Shown here in pieces: positions 8,874 through 18,244 of a stretch of 64,000 nt of DNA. The notes beneath the pieces were generated by a model. The model worked only from the letters and a program-made list of their open reading frames with translations. It had not been told where the DNA came from and made no database searches. The first letter of the stretch is position 1. Each line of letters opens with the position of its first letter. Made by a program: the position numbers and the translations under genes. The DNA comes from Candidatus Coprovivens excrementavium (GTDB lineage: Bacteria > Bacillota_I > Bacilli_A > RF39 > UBA660): assembly GCA_944363975.1 (NCBI GenBank), contig CALVVU010000001.1, positions 124,001-188,000 on the forward strand, written 5' to 3'.

Positions 8874-9951
8874 TTAAGTAATTAGAAATAATTTGGTAGT
8901 TTTCTTGAAGACGCTTATCTTGATTATTAATTTTAAGGGCTTTTTTTATGTAACGGAGTGATTCTTTAAATTTATTATTATAGTAACAAGCAATAGATAG
9001 TAAATCATATATTGTTTCATTCCATGCTCTTTCTTCATTAATATATGAGATAGTTTTTTCTTTTATCTTCAATGCTTGTTTTAAGTATTTTTCGCTTTCA
9101 GAATAATTATTTATAGAATAATATAAGTATCCTAAGTCAAAATATGGTTCTCTAAGATATGGAGCTTCTTTAATAGCTTTTTTATACCACATTACTGCTT
9201 CTTCAAGATAGTTCTTTTGATAATATGAATAGCCAATATAACGCATAGAAGCACAACGTTCATCTTTCCATGTCGCTGATGGTAACTCTAAATGTTTATG
9301 AAGGGTGTCAATAGCCTTATCCCACATTTTATAATACATATATTCACGACCTAGATAATGAGTATTACGATCGTTACTTGGATCCTCCCTAACAGAAAGT
9401 TCTAGTAATGGTAAATAAGAACTTCTTTTTTTTGTAAAATCTTGATAATGATTTAAAACAATACCTGGGATGATTATTTCTTTTTCTTCTTGTGAAGATA
9501 CTAGAATTTCATGAACTGCATTTACCCATGAATAATTATTTCTTGTATGGATTTTATTAAGGTAGAATGTCGTTCCTGGATTGCCATAGGAATCAAAGCT
9601 CCAATTATATAAGTATCTTGCTCTTGTAGTGTCATGATGCCAATTATCTTCGAGTATTTTTCGCCACCCTTTTTTAAAGCGTTCGTCTAAATCGGTACAT
9701 ACACAGATATCTGTATCAGAACTTACATATGATAATGATTTATTACGTGCTACATCAAAACGCCAAGGTTTAATTTGTTCACAATAAACTTTTATTTTAG
9801 GACATTTTTTAAGTAAACTTAGTGTTTTATCTGTGGAACCAGTATCAAGAACTACTATCTCATCAGCTTCTTTCATAGAATCATACCATTTTAAGACGTT
9901 TATTTCTTCATTTTTAGCAATTGCATAAACAGTAATTTTATATTTTGTCAT
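8857..9951 (-). CDS. GT2-type glycosyltransferase with C-terminal TPR repeats
   Basis: 364 residues. Residues 1-100 are the start of a GT-A glycosyltransferase domain: ITVYAIAKNEE, EIVVLDTGSTDKT, and the metal-binding DLDE in ICVCTDLDERFKK. From about residue 205 come TPR-like helical pairs (KAIDTLHKHLEL, EEAVMWYKKAIKEAPYLREP, ESEKYLKQALKIKEK). This architecture is typical of cytoplasmic family-2 transferases that glycosylate surface molecules; donor and acceptor cannot be read from sequence. There is no membrane segment. Expression is probably monocistronic: the gene ends in a shared palindromic terminator and is divergent from the CAP-domain gene. Confidence 0.87.
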   Translation of the reverse strand: MTKYKITVYAIAKNEEINVLKWYDSMKEADEIVVLDTGSTDKTLSLLKKCPKIKVYCEQIKPWRFDVARNKSLSYVSSDTDICVCTDLDERFKKGWRKILEDNWHHDTTRARYLYNWSFDSYGNPGTTFYLNKIHTRNNYSWVNAVHEILVSSQEEKEIIIPGIVLNHYQDFTKKRSSYLPLLELSVREDPSNDRNTHYLGREYMYYKMWDKAIDTLHKHLELPSATWKDERCASMRYIGYSYYQKNYLEEAVMWYKKAIKEAPYLREPYFDLGYLYYSINNYSESEKYLKQALKIKEKTISYINEERAWNETIYDLLSIACYYNNKFKESLRYIKKALKINNQDKRLQENYQIISNYLKKDIN

Positions 9952-9990
9952 TTTATCACCTAATATACTTTATGTTAAGTAGTAATTATA

Positions 9991-10021
9991 TTTACAGAAA
10001 ATAATAAAAATATGATATAAT
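9991..10021 (+). promoter_or_regulatory. Probable promoter of the first Ig/CAP gene
   Basis: TTTACA (9991-9996), 19-nt spacer, TATAAT (10016-10021) preceded by TGA. Confidence 0.5.
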
Positions 10022-10047
10022 TATTTATAGTAAAGGGTTGTTAGCTT

Positions 10048-11718
10048 ATGGATAATAAAAAAAAGAACGTTATTGAAAAGTTTAAAGATAAAATATCTAG
10101 TATTAAAGTTAACTTAGCTCAAAAAAAAGCTTTAAAAAAAAGTAAACCGAAAGTGAGCTTAGGAGTAAGAATAAAACAAAGAATTAACAAAATTAAAAGT
10201 TATTCATTTTCAGATGTTATTAATTATATATTCCATTCTAAAAAATTTAAAACTAATACCCTATCCTTATTAGTAATTGCTCTTTTTATTGTTACAACTG
10301 TTAATGTTTTAGCTCTTATTTTGAACTTTATTGGTGGTCATCAAAGTACAAGATATTATATTGAAGATAATATTAAATATTTAGAAATTGATAATGGATA
10401 TATAACAGAGAAATTAATTGTAGAATCAGGTGATCTTTTACCAGAAATTAAAGATTATTTTAATGAAAGCTATGAGATAAATGAAGATGCTACTATATCT
10501 TATTATTCTGGTAAAAATGGTATTACAATTGAAAATTTTACATATGAAAAAGATGGAAATTTATACGTAAGAGGAGTTCAAGAGATTGATGTCATTATAA
10601 ATAATGGTAAAGAATATACAACAAAGTTGGTTATAAGAGATACAACAGAACCTTTTGTAACTTTACAAGATTTAACTATTACAGAAGGAGAATCACTTGA
10701 TCCAAATTCTTTTGTCAGTATATATAATGATAATAGTCAGATAACTGAGTATGATGCATATTTTCCTGAAAGTACCAATTTTTCTAGTGCTGGTGTTTAT
10801 GATATTAAAATAAAAGTATGTGATTATAGTAATAATTGCGTAGAAGGAATTTCTAAATTAACAGTTAATAAAGGTGACTCGGAAAATATTTCGGTAGGAA
10901 ATAACAACAAAAATGAAACTTCGTCCTCTTCTGGTGGAAGTAAGCCAAGTGGTTCTTCTGGTAATAAAAATAATAATTCCTCTAGTTCATCTGGATCTTC
11001 TGGTTCATCTGGTTCATCTGGTAATAATTCAGGATCTAGTAGTGGTGGTAGTAAGCCGGATGACACTACTCCACCTAGAGTATTTGTAAAACAAATAACA
11101 AAGAAAAATAGTATTTATAAATATGATGATCATTATGGTGCTCGTTTAAATTATTATGCTAGTACAGTGACTTATAATTTATATAGTGATGGCTATTTAG
11201 AAACAGTTAATTTTAGTGGTAATACTTATACAGATTTTGATCCTTCAGGATATGTTGGTAATTTTAAAGAATTAAAACAAGAAGCAACAACATATATGTC
11301 GACAAATAAGGATGCTATTAACAATGCTACTAATCTATTCTTACAAGAAACTAATAAAGTAAGAAGTTCAGTTGGTGCTGGTAATTTAACAATTAATGCT
11401 GATTTAAATAAAATGGCTTTAATGAGAGCAATGGAAATTGCATATAGTCAAGTTATCACTTCTAGTGATGGAAAACATATTAGACCAGATGGTAGACGAT
11501 TTGATACTATGTTTACTGATTATGGATATCGTTCTAAAACACGTGGTGAAAATGTTGCTTATTCTAGTTCTACTACGACAAATTATAATGCTTTTTTATC
11601 ATTAAAAAATTCATCTGGACATTATAAAAATATGATAATGAAAGATTATAAGAAAATAGGAATCGGTAAATTTACTTTTTATGGTAAAACATATTGGGTT
11701 CAATTATTTTCAGATTAA
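10048..11718 (+). CDS. Membrane-anchored Ig-like/CAP-domain surface protein
   Basis: 556 residues. A 70-residue basic cytoplasmic N-terminus precedes a membrane helix at about 71-95, so most of the protein is outside. It is followed by Ig-like sequence (DTTEPFVTLQDLTITEG, then GVYDIKIKVCDYSNNC), a flexible Ser/Gly linker at about 285-345, and a C-terminal CAP (SCP/PR1) domain at about 430-556. CAP hallmarks are ETNKVRSSVG, the His in KHIRPDGR, GENVAY and SGHYKNM. Bacterial CAP proteins are extracellular and their activities are mostly unproven. The ribosome binding site is AAAGGG. A protein of the same design is encoded at 22.3-23.6 kb. Confidence 0.88.
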   Translation: MDNKKKNVIEKFKDKISSIKVNLAQKKALKKSKPKVSLGVRIKQRINKIKSYSFSDVINYIFHSKKFKTNTLSLLVIALFIVTTVNVLALILNFIGGHQSTRYYIEDNIKYLEIDNGYITEKLIVESGDLLPEIKDYFNESYEINEDATISYYSGKNGITIENFTYEKDGNLYVRGVQEIDVIINNGKEYTTKLVIRDTTEPFVTLQDLTITEGESLDPNSFVSIYNDNSQITEYDAYFPESTNFSSAGVYDIKIKVCDYSNNCVEGISKLTVNKGDSENISVGNNNKNETSSSSGGSKPSGSSGNKNNNSSSSSGSSGSSGSSGNNSGSSSGGSKPDDTTPPRVFVKQITKKNSIYKYDDHYGARLNYYASTVTYNLYSDGYLETVNFSGNTYTDFDPSGYVGNFKELKQEATTYMSTNKDAINNATNLFLQETNKVRSSVGAGNLTINADLNKMALMRAMEIAYSQVITSSDGKHIRPDGRRFDTMFTDYGYRSKTRGENVAYSSSTTTNYNAFLSLKNSSGHYKNMIMKDYKKIGIGKFTFYGKTYWVQLFSD

Positions 11719-11744
11719 AAGGATGTTTGTAACATCCTTTTTTT
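11717..11744. terminator. Bidirectional terminator
   Basis: AAAAGGATGTT (11717-11727) pairs with AACATCCTTTT (11731-11741) around TGT. It serves the Ig/CAP gene on + and lies against the stop codon of the collagen-like gene on -. Confidence 0.85.
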
Positions 11745-12504
11745 ATGGTCCTGTTGGGCCTGTTGGACCGGTTGGACCTGTTGGGCCTGTCGCTCCAATT
11801 GGTCCGGTTGGACCTGTTGCTCCTTCTAATCCTTGAGCTCCTGTAGGTCCTGTTGGGCCGGTTGCTCCTGCTAAACCTTGAACTCCGGTTGGACCTGTTG
11901 GTCCGGTTGCTCCTGCTAAACCTTGAGCTCCAGTTGGACCTGTTGGACCAGTTGCGCCTGCTAAACCTTGAGCTCCAGTTGGACCTGTTGGGCCGGTTGC
12001 TCCTGCTAAACCTTGAGCTCCAGTTGGGCCTGTTGGACCGGTTGGGCCTGTTGGACCAGTTGCTCCTGCTAAACCTTGAGCTCCAGTTGGACCTGTTGCA
12101 CCACTAGGAATTGTTATATTAAGAATGTAGTTAGGTGGTGTTCCTGTTATAGATGCAGCTGCTGACGTTCCTGGGTTTCCAGTTGATACAGTACCTATTG
12201 CTAAAGTTATTGCTGCGCCTGTTGGACCGGTTGCTCCAGTTGGGCCGGTTGCTCCAGGTGTTCCTTGGATACCTTGAATTCCTTGTGGACCTGTTGGACC
12301 GATTGGGCCTTGAATTCCTTGTACTCCTTGGATTCCTTGTGGACCTGTTGGACCAGTTGCTCCAGCAGGACCGGTTGGACCTGTCGGACCTGTAATTCCT
12401 GATGACACATCTCTAAATCCACAACAACAGCCACTAGAAGGATGGGTTTTACTATAATGATTTACTTTTTTTACAGCATTTTCAAATAAACAATTATTAC
12501 TCAT
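11743..12504 (-). CDS. Collagen-like Gly-X-Y repeat protein
   Basis: 253 residues. The first 35 contain CCCGFR and no classical signal peptide. After that nearly everything is Gly-X-Y, mostly [12 protein letters not shown] and GAQGLA. One non-collagen island lies at about residues 95-135 ([17 protein letters not shown] to [12 protein letters not shown]), a beta-type motif also seen within other bacterial collagen-like proteins. Such proteins form triple-helical filaments, as in exosporium BclA. The reading frame ends inside the repeats, with no C-terminal trimerisation domain. It is visibly more GC-rich than its neighbours because of Gly/Pro codons. GGAGG precedes the ATG. Whether it is exported, and whether it is a spore or vegetative component, cannot be told. 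Confidence 0.85.
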   Translation of the reverse strand: MSNNCLFENAVKKVNHYSKTHPSSGCCCGFRDVSSGITGPTGPTGPAGATGPTGPQGIQGVQGIQGPIGPTGPQGIQGIQGTPGATGPTGATGPTGAAITLAIGTVSTGNPGTSAAASITGTPPNYILNITIPSGATGPTGAQGLAGATGPTGPTGPTGPTGAQGLAGATGPTGPTGAQGLAGATGPTGPTGAQGLAGATGPTGPTGVQGLAGATGPTGPTGAQGLEGATGPTGPIGATGPTGPTGPTGPTGP

Positions 12505-12556
12505 AATTACCTCCTCAATTTATTTTATTCATCTTTTTAAAATATGATTAGGTAAT

Positions 12557-12588
12557 TAAAAAAGATTTACCCTATTTCGGTAAATCCT
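12557..12588 (-). terminator. Terminator of the Ig-type surface protein at 12.6-13.8 kb
   Basis: GATTTAC (12564-12570) pairs with GTAAATC (12580-12586); A-run 12557-12563 gives the minus-strand T-tract. The stem includes the stop codon. Confidence 0.75.
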
Positions 12589-13811
12589 TCTTTTATAAGA
12601 TATGGTTCAATATCTTCAAAATGACTATAATTACTTCCTACTACGGTAACAGCAGTTTTGTGTGTAATAGTTTTTTCAGCATCATTGAAAGTATAATTTG
12701 CTTCACCAGTTAAAGCTGTTTTATCTTTATTATATTTTTCTTCATCTTGATATATCATTTTTTCTTCATATGTACCGTTAATTAATAATGAATAATCACG
12801 GAATTTAGCAAAATGCAAATCATATGTTTCATCTTTTTCGTAACCAAGTTCCCAATCATAACCGGTATGTTTAGTATAAACGTGAACATTACCTTGTGAT
12901 TCAATTATTAAACTAGCTTTTTTAGTTGTTGTATTTTGAAAAGCATCTGTTGCTACGACATAAACAACATATGAGCCAGCAGTTGTGTATTTAACATCAG
13001 TTTCAGCATCTTGGAATGAATAATTGCATCCACTTAAATCACGACAATTTTCAACAAAAGTACTTGCATCGTATGTTTGACCTTCTACTATAGTAACATT
13101 TCTTATTTCTAAAGTTGGACTTGTTGTGTCTTGAACAATGACTTTACCTTGTTTTGTTACTCCTTTGTAAGTCACACTGAAATTATATTCTCCTGGTTCT
13201 TCAACGATGACTGACGATAAATCAAGGGCATATTGTAGTTCATCGACAGTATCTCCTACTCCTGGTTTAACGTAACTACTTGTCTGGTATGGCAATGCTT
13301 CTCCTAATTCGACAGTAACTGTTAATGGTTGAAAGTCCATTTCTGTTTTTCGATGTGTAAACCAGTAAGCAAAGCCACCAACAAAGATTATTGTTAATAG
13401 GGAGAAAAAAGCAACATAATTTTGAAATTTTTGCGCAGCTTTAGTATTTTTCTTCTTTTTAAATTTATCATTTTTACGATTTTTTCTTCTTTGCTGTTCT
13501 TTTTTTCGTTCTTCAATATCAATCTGATCTGGATATTTGGCATTAGGAGATAAGGTTACTTCTCCTTCATTATTTAGAGTGGCAATTGAAATAGACCCAT
13601 CACTTTTTAAGCTATTATCTTTACTAATTAATTCTACAGAATTTTCAGCAGTACTAGTTCCTTCGTCAAAATGAGGAATTATTGCTGATAGGTCACGTTT
13701 TTTTTCTAACTGTTCTTCGCTTTCATCAAGCATTGTTGGCATTATTGTGGCACTAGTTTCTTCAGGTGTTGTATTTTCTATTGGTTTTTTATCTTTTTTT
13801 GAATCATTCAT
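12567..13811 (-). CDS. Membrane-anchored Ig-like surface protein
   Basis: 414 residues from the ATG at 13811 with AAGGGAG upstream; a TTG nine bases earlier is in frame but is less likely. About 130 acidic-then-basic cytoplasmic residues, ending in a Lys/Arg-rich stretch, precede a membrane helix at about 132-151. The outer part includes an Ig-like module (DTTSPTLEIRNVTIVEG, CRDLSGCNYSF, YVVYVVATDAFQN) closely like the one in the two CAP proteins, with two cysteines that could pair. The C-terminal 100 residues have no recognisable domain. It is probably monocistronic. Function is unknown; an envelope adhesion or structural role is inference only. Confidence 0.82.
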   Translation of the reverse strand: MNDSKKDKKPIENTTPEETSATIMPTMLDESEEQLEKKRDLSAIIPHFDEGTSTAENSVELISKDNSLKSDGSISIATLNNEGEVTLSPNAKYPDQIDIEERKKEQQRRKNRKNDKFKKKKNTKAAQKFQNYVAFFSLLTIIFVGGFAYWFTHRKTEMDFQPLTVTVELGEALPYQTSSYVKPGVGDTVDELQYALDLSSVIVEEPGEYNFSVTYKGVTKQGKVIVQDTTSPTLEIRNVTIVEGQTYDASTFVENCRDLSGCNYSFQDAETDVKYTTAGSYVVYVVATDAFQNTTTKKASLIIESQGNVHVYTKHTGYDWELGYEKDETYDLHFAKFRDYSLLINGTYEEKMIYQDEEKYNKDKTALTGEANYTFNDAEKTITHKTAVTVVGSNYSHFEDIEPYLIKEGFTEIG

Positions 13812-13875
13812 AAAATACAACTCCCTTCTTAGTATTCTCTATTATAAATATACACTTTTTTAAGTATTTTTTCAA

Positions 13876-13901
13876 TATAAAAAGCATCATGAAGATGCTT
13901 T
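13876..13901 (-). terminator. Terminator of the 17-14 kb gene run
   Basis: AAAGCATC (13881-13888) pairs with GATGCTTT (13894-13901); minus-strand T-rich tail at 13876-13883. Confidence 0.65.
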
Positions 13902-13907
13902 CTAAAT

Positions 13908-16900
13908 TTAACGAGTACGTGCTTTACCTTCTTGATTAAAGTCATATTCATATAAGACATCTGTTCCTTTTCTATTTTCTGTTGGAATTCTTATTTCAAT
14001 CTTATAATTTTTATATTCGTCATTATTTAGTAAGTCTCGATCATCTTTGAAGGCAATTACGTGTTCATCTTGGCTATTGTCTATTTTTTGAGATGTACGA
14101 CTACGAACATTGTCTTTATTTACTAAGCTTAGCTTAGCATTTAATTGACTTAATTTTTCTTTTAGTTGTTGACTATATTTTATTTTTATTCCACTCTTTA
14201 TTAAAGAGATTGTTACGCCATCAGCGATTCCAATAAAGTCTTTTTCTTTGTTAACTAATTGAACTTTGTTACGCGGATTGAAAACTAATTTACGGTTTGG
14301 ATTAACTTTTCCGTTTGGAACTTTAACAGTAACAGATGGTCCTTCGTTAGAAGCTGAAGGATTTGGTTGTGGCTGCGGTTTAGGCTTTGGTGTTAGCGTT
14401 ACCTTTTCATTATTTTTTATTTTACGAAGATTTTTACGCCATTCTTTCTTATTGTTTCTTCTATTTTGTAATTCTTTAACAATATCTATTTTACTTGTAC
14501 GACATTCTTCTATCAAACGACGATTAACAAGTGAATTTTTAGCTTCTATATATTTTAGTAATTCTTTTATTCGAGCATTTAATTCAGTTAATCTTATTTG
14601 ATCAGCATTTTCTCTTTCGTTAGCTAAATCAATTATTTCTTCTTCAGCTTCAATAATGTCTTGATCTACTTTAGCAATAAAATCTTTATAATCACTGTTA
14701 GAATTATCAAAAATTATATCATTTATAGTAGCGTTTTTTACTTTATCAAAAGATAAAATATATTTATGATACTTATTTAAGAAATTTACACTACTATTTG
14801 AAAGTTCAACTCTCAATCTCATTATATCTTGATCAAGTTTTTGAGCCTCATTCTCAAAATTGATACAACCTTGAATATTAGTTATATCTGTTACAAATTC
14901 ACGTGTATTATAGATATTTATAAGTTCTATCTTTTTATTAATAGCATCGATATTGCTTAGATATAAGTTAATATCATTTTCTTCCTCAACACTAGGGCTA
15001 CTTGATGGATTTGGTGTTGGATTTGGTTTTGGTTTTGGTTGAGGATTTGGTTGAGGGTTTGGTTGAGGGTTTGGGTTTGGCTTTGGATTTTTCTTTTTTA
15101 ATTCTTTTACTTTATCGATTAATGCTTGAGGAACAAGTTGTTCTGAATATTCAGGTAGTATATCATTATTGTATTTAATATTTAAGTAACCTGTTTTATC
15201 ATCAAAAGTTACTGATTGAAGATATTTTTTATCATAGTTATTTTTTAAGTTTTTAATTTCTTTTATAACTGTCTCATAATCAGCAAGAAGAGTTGGACTA
15301 TTATCCTTTTGAGCATTTAAGCGACTCATTTTACTTCTTATTAATGTTACTTTATCTATTAATGCTTTCATTGAAGAACAAAATTCTTTTGAATATTTTT
15401 GATAAAAAATCTGTTCCATTTGACTAAATATGTCATCTTTTATTAATTCAATCTCATCTTTTGATAGTAAATTAAATTCTGATGTATCTACGTCAGCAGT
15501 TGGGTTTGATTGCTCTAATCTTTTTAAACATTCACTTAAATATCCAAAGTGATTTGCATAGAAAGTTTTACATTTTAATTTTAAAGCATCTCTTTGTTTA
15601 TCTTTAGCTTTTTTATTATTTTTGTCAGCTTTCATTTTTTGAATTACTTCATCACTAACAATTTGTTTTTTAAATTGGGCAATTACATTATTTGGATAAT
15701 CTATTGTAATTTTCTGGCTTTCTTCATTAAAATCGACTTTAATTCCTATAGAAGTTCCCTTGATTTTCATTTCTTCAATTAATGATATTGTTTTACGATA
15801 TGCATCTTCAAAATATGGTGAATTATAACCAAGTGTTTGAAGGTTATTCATAGCTTCAGACAATTTAGCATTATATTCTATACAATAATCAACAACTTCT
15901 TTACCATAAGTTGTATAAATTTCATTATCTAATTCCGTTAATTTATTTGTAATGAAATCTTGACATTCTTTTGGATCTAGAGAGGAATATTTTTTAGATA
16001 TTTCTTTAATACTATTTCTTAAATTTTCGTATTTATCATGATTGTCTTTATAATTTTCAATATTAGTTATAAGTTCTATATAATATTGTTTTAATTGAGG
16101 AAGAGCTTGAGTAACTTCGTTTTCAAATTGAGCTTTTAAATTATTTCCTATTGTCTTTGGATATTTATAATAACTCATTGCATCTAGTACTTCTTGCGGA
16201 TCTACGACGATTTCTTTTAGAAATTCTACTATTTGATCTATTTTAGATAAAAATTCGCTAGAGGTTGACTTTTTAATAAGATCTTTTTTCTTTTTAGCAA
16301 GTAAGCCAACGTATTTTCTCATATTCTCATTTTTTAAATATGAAATTTTTAATTCTTTTTTTGTAAAGTCTTCATATTCAACTTTCACTTTATTCAAATA
16401 AAGGATAGCTTCAGCAAGATTAGAAATAGTTGTTCCCGTTTTAAGAGTTATTGATTCATTAGAATTTTTTATAAGTGAATTAAAGTTTTGTTCGAACGAA
16501 CTGTTGCCAGGAGTTAAATTGTCTATATTATTTACTATTTCTTCTAAAATATCAGTAATATTTTTGATTCTTTGATTTACTAATGGCTGAAGTTCTGTGA
16601 CATTTTTGTAAATGATTTGAATGTGTTCTCTTGATTTTTCTAAATCAGCAAGTTCTTTAATTCTCTTATCAAAGATAGTTATCCACTTAGAAGATGTTTT
16701 AGCTTCCGTACTATTAGGATCAACACCATTATATTGACTAGACCAATATTCTATTATACTGCGCGCTTCATCTACTTTCTTTCCACGATACGCATCTTCA
16801 GCTATTTTGATTATATTTTCTTCAGACATATTAGGACCTCCTTGACTTCGCTTAGAACTTTTATGTAAATCATCTGGATTAATTCCAAATTTATTTTCGG

Positions 16901-16991
16901 TATCTTCACCCATTTCTTTTCCTCTATCTCTAAAATGTTTTAGGGCTGATTTTTTAATACCACTAAAAAGCTTAACTCCTTTTTTGACCAT
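13908..16991 (-). CDS. 1027-residue helical protein with proline-rich linkers
   Basis: No signal peptide or membrane helix, so probably cytoplasmic. AAAGGGG lies ahead of the ATG. Long helical and coiled-coil segments are separated by linkers of repeated Asn-Pro, Gln-Pro and Lys-Pro near residues 640-665 and 870-885. A unit appears to recur: a helical bundle ending in a short strand and an amphipathic helix (ITIDYPNNVIAQFKKQIV; LNIKYNNDILPEYSEQLV; a weaker IKIKYSQQLKEKL). The N-terminus is basic and Gly-containing. It is last in a run with three small genes, 26 bases behind the DUF1292 gene. I do not recognise it; a structural or scaffold role is only a guess. Confidence 0.8.
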   Translation of the reverse strand: MVKKGVKLFSGIKKSALKHFRDRGKEMGEDTENKFGINPDDLHKSSKRSQGGPNMSEENIIKIAEDAYRGKKVDEARSIIEYWSSQYNGVDPNSTEAKTSSKWITIFDKRIKELADLEKSREHIQIIYKNVTELQPLVNQRIKNITDILEEIVNNIDNLTPGNSSFEQNFNSLIKNSNESITLKTGTTISNLAEAILYLNKVKVEYEDFTKKELKISYLKNENMRKYVGLLAKKKKDLIKKSTSSEFLSKIDQIVEFLKEIVVDPQEVLDAMSYYKYPKTIGNNLKAQFENEVTQALPQLKQYYIELITNIENYKDNHDKYENLRNSIKEISKKYSSLDPKECQDFITNKLTELDNEIYTTYGKEVVDYCIEYNAKLSEAMNNLQTLGYNSPYFEDAYRKTISLIEEMKIKGTSIGIKVDFNEESQKITIDYPNNVIAQFKKQIVSDEVIQKMKADKNNKKAKDKQRDALKLKCKTFYANHFGYLSECLKRLEQSNPTADVDTSEFNLLSKDEIELIKDDIFSQMEQIFYQKYSKEFCSSMKALIDKVTLIRSKMSRLNAQKDNSPTLLADYETVIKEIKNLKNNYDKKYLQSVTFDDKTGYLNIKYNNDILPEYSEQLVPQALIDKVKELKKKNPKPNPNPQPNPQPNPQPKPKPNPTPNPSSSPSVEEENDINLYLSNIDAINKKIELINIYNTREFVTDITNIQGCINFENEAQKLDQDIMRLRVELSNSSVNFLNKYHKYILSFDKVKNATINDIIFDNSNSDYKDFIAKVDQDIIEAEEEIIDLANERENADQIRLTELNARIKELLKYIEAKNSLVNRRLIEECRTSKIDIVKELQNRRNNKKEWRKNLRKIKNNEKVTLTPKPKPQPQPNPSASNEGPSVTVKVPNGKVNPNRKLVFNPRNKVQLVNKEKDFIGIADGVTISLIKSGIKIKYSQQLKEKLSQLNAKLSLVNKDNVRSRTSQKIDNSQDEHVIAFKDDRDLLNNDEYKNYKIEIRIPTENRKGTDVLYEYDFNQEGKARTR

Positions 16992-17017
16992 ATATATTCC
17001 CCTTTCTAATAATTTTA

Positions 17018-17269
17018 TTAAACTACTAAACTCTTAATAAAATTAGATACTTTTTCTTTATCATAAGGATCTGTAATATCAACTAATTGGTCATATCCTT
17101 CGCTATCTTTTACAACGTATGAAGCTAATATATCAACAGTTCCGTTTTTATTATCTAAAGAATATACGGCATACTCCTTACCATCTATTTCAACTACTGA
17201 TAATAATTCAGCATCAACAATTTCGCCTGTTTCAATTTCTACTTGGAATTTTTGATTAGTATCTCCCAT
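17018..17269 (-). CDS. DUF1292 family protein
   Basis: 83 residues matching the small acidic DUF1292 (YrzB-like) family: FQVEIETGEIVDAELLSVVEIDGKEY, then YVVKDSEG and a final helix with KVSNFIKSL. GGAGGGG precedes the ATG. In many Firmicutes this family sits beside ruvX/ireB-type genes; here it lies between a membrane protein gene and the proline-linker gene instead. Biochemical function is unknown in the family. Confidence 0.85.
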   Translation of the reverse strand: MGDTNQKFQVEIETGEIVDAELLSVVEIDGKEYAVYSLDNKNGTVDILASYVVKDSEGYDQLVDITDPYDKEKVSNFIKSLVV

Positions 17270-17324
17270 AGTTTCCCCTCCGCTTTCTTTTTGTTTTAAT
17301 TATATCATAAATATCATATTTTAA

Positions 17325-17900
17325 CTATGTTTTATTATAAACAATTCTAATTTTAGATAGATGTTTTTTTAATATATATTCTTCATGTAATTCGTCTTGT
17401 TCGAAAATTAATAATTCAGCAAATTCCCAAATATTAAATGAAGCAATGAACGAAACAACCTCATCGATGTAAGGCATAAAGTTATATTGATAACAAATAA
17501 AAAGAATTAGGAAACTTATTATACCACTAATTAAGAAAAAACGAGTTTTTCTTTTCATAGCATTTAATTCCATTTCTTTTGTTACTGTTTCTAAACTAAA
17601 ATGATTTTTTATAAGACGACGAAGAAGTATTTTTTCTCCTGATGTAAAAGTATTATTATGTATTTCTAAAACTAAAGGATATTCTAGGGGAATATATGAG
17701 GCATGTCTTTCGATGAAGTCATATAATTCTTGTCTTAAAATTATTTTATTATCAGGAGAAAATTCATTTTTAATACTATTTAAGTCTTGTATTTTTAAGT
17801 CTATGTAAGCTTCATTATCTCTTAGACGTAAACCATTTATTTTTTTATAATTTTCGAATTTTTGTCTTTGATATTTTTTCAATTTCTCTGATTTTTTCAT
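17325..17900 (-). CDS. Small membrane protein of unknown function
   Basis: 191 residues. A 120-residue charged, soluble N-terminus is followed by a membrane helix at about 121-138 and a second hydrophobic stretch at about 142-166, then a basic tail. It begins 5 bases after the upstream 90-residue gene and so is probably translated from the same message. No family recognised. Confidence 0.75.
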   Translation of the reverse strand: MKKSEKLKKYQRQKFENYKKINGLRLRDNEAYIDLKIQDLNSIKNEFSPDNKIILRQELYDFIERHASYIPLEYPLVLEIHNNTFTSGEKILLRRLIKNHFSLETVTKEMELNAMKRKTRFFLISGIISFLILFICYQYNFMPYIDEVVSFIASFNIWEFAELLIFEQDELHEEYILKKHLSKIRIVYNKT

Positions 17901-17905
17901 AATAT

Positions 17906-18178
17906 TTACTTTCTTGTATCGTTATAATATTGAAATTCGGAAAGTTGTTCAGCTAAAAAAGTTAATTCATCATCATCTGGATCATCTATTTGATCAATCA
18001 TATAAAGTAATTCACTCATTGTACTACATTTACTAACATCAATATTATATTTTTCCAAAGTGTTAACTTGATTATCGGTTAGTAATAGTCCATTGTTACG
18101 AGCCTTTAACATGTTCTTTTCATAATCTTTTAAACCAACTAATTCTTCAATTTCGTCATTAGTCATTTCATTTACCAT
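17906..18178 (-). CDS. Small acidic protein of unknown function
   Basis: 90 residues, no membrane segment. The start has GAAGGTG 6 nt upstream. It looks like a helical bundle with an acidic DDPDDDE stretch near residue 70. First gene of a run leading into the membrane protein, DUF1292 and proline-linker genes. No family recognised. Confidence 0.72.
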   Translation of the reverse strand: MVNEMTNDEIEELVGLKDYEKNMLKARNNGLLLTDNQVNTLEKYNIDVSKCSTMSELLYMIDQIDDPDDDELTFLAEQLSEFQYYNDTRK

Positions 18179-18244
18179 TTGAGCACCTTCTATTCTATTA
18201 TTAGTATAACATAATTTGTTATTTTAGTCTTAATTAAGTAAATG

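Noticed and set aside
10824..11066. Acidic Leu/Pro-rich frame antisense to the first Ig/CAP gene
   Set aside because: Shadow of the Ser/Gly linker; no start site support.
11750..12400. Regular short repeats that might suggest a CRISPR array
   Set aside because: Period is 9 to about 45 bases, in frame, and encodes Gly-X-Y; no constant repeat with unique spacers.
11853..12434. Long Leu/Gln-rich frames antisense to or shifted from the collagen-like gene
   Set aside because: They are shadows of the GGN-CCN-ACN repeat; they have no ribosome binding site and composition follows the repeat.
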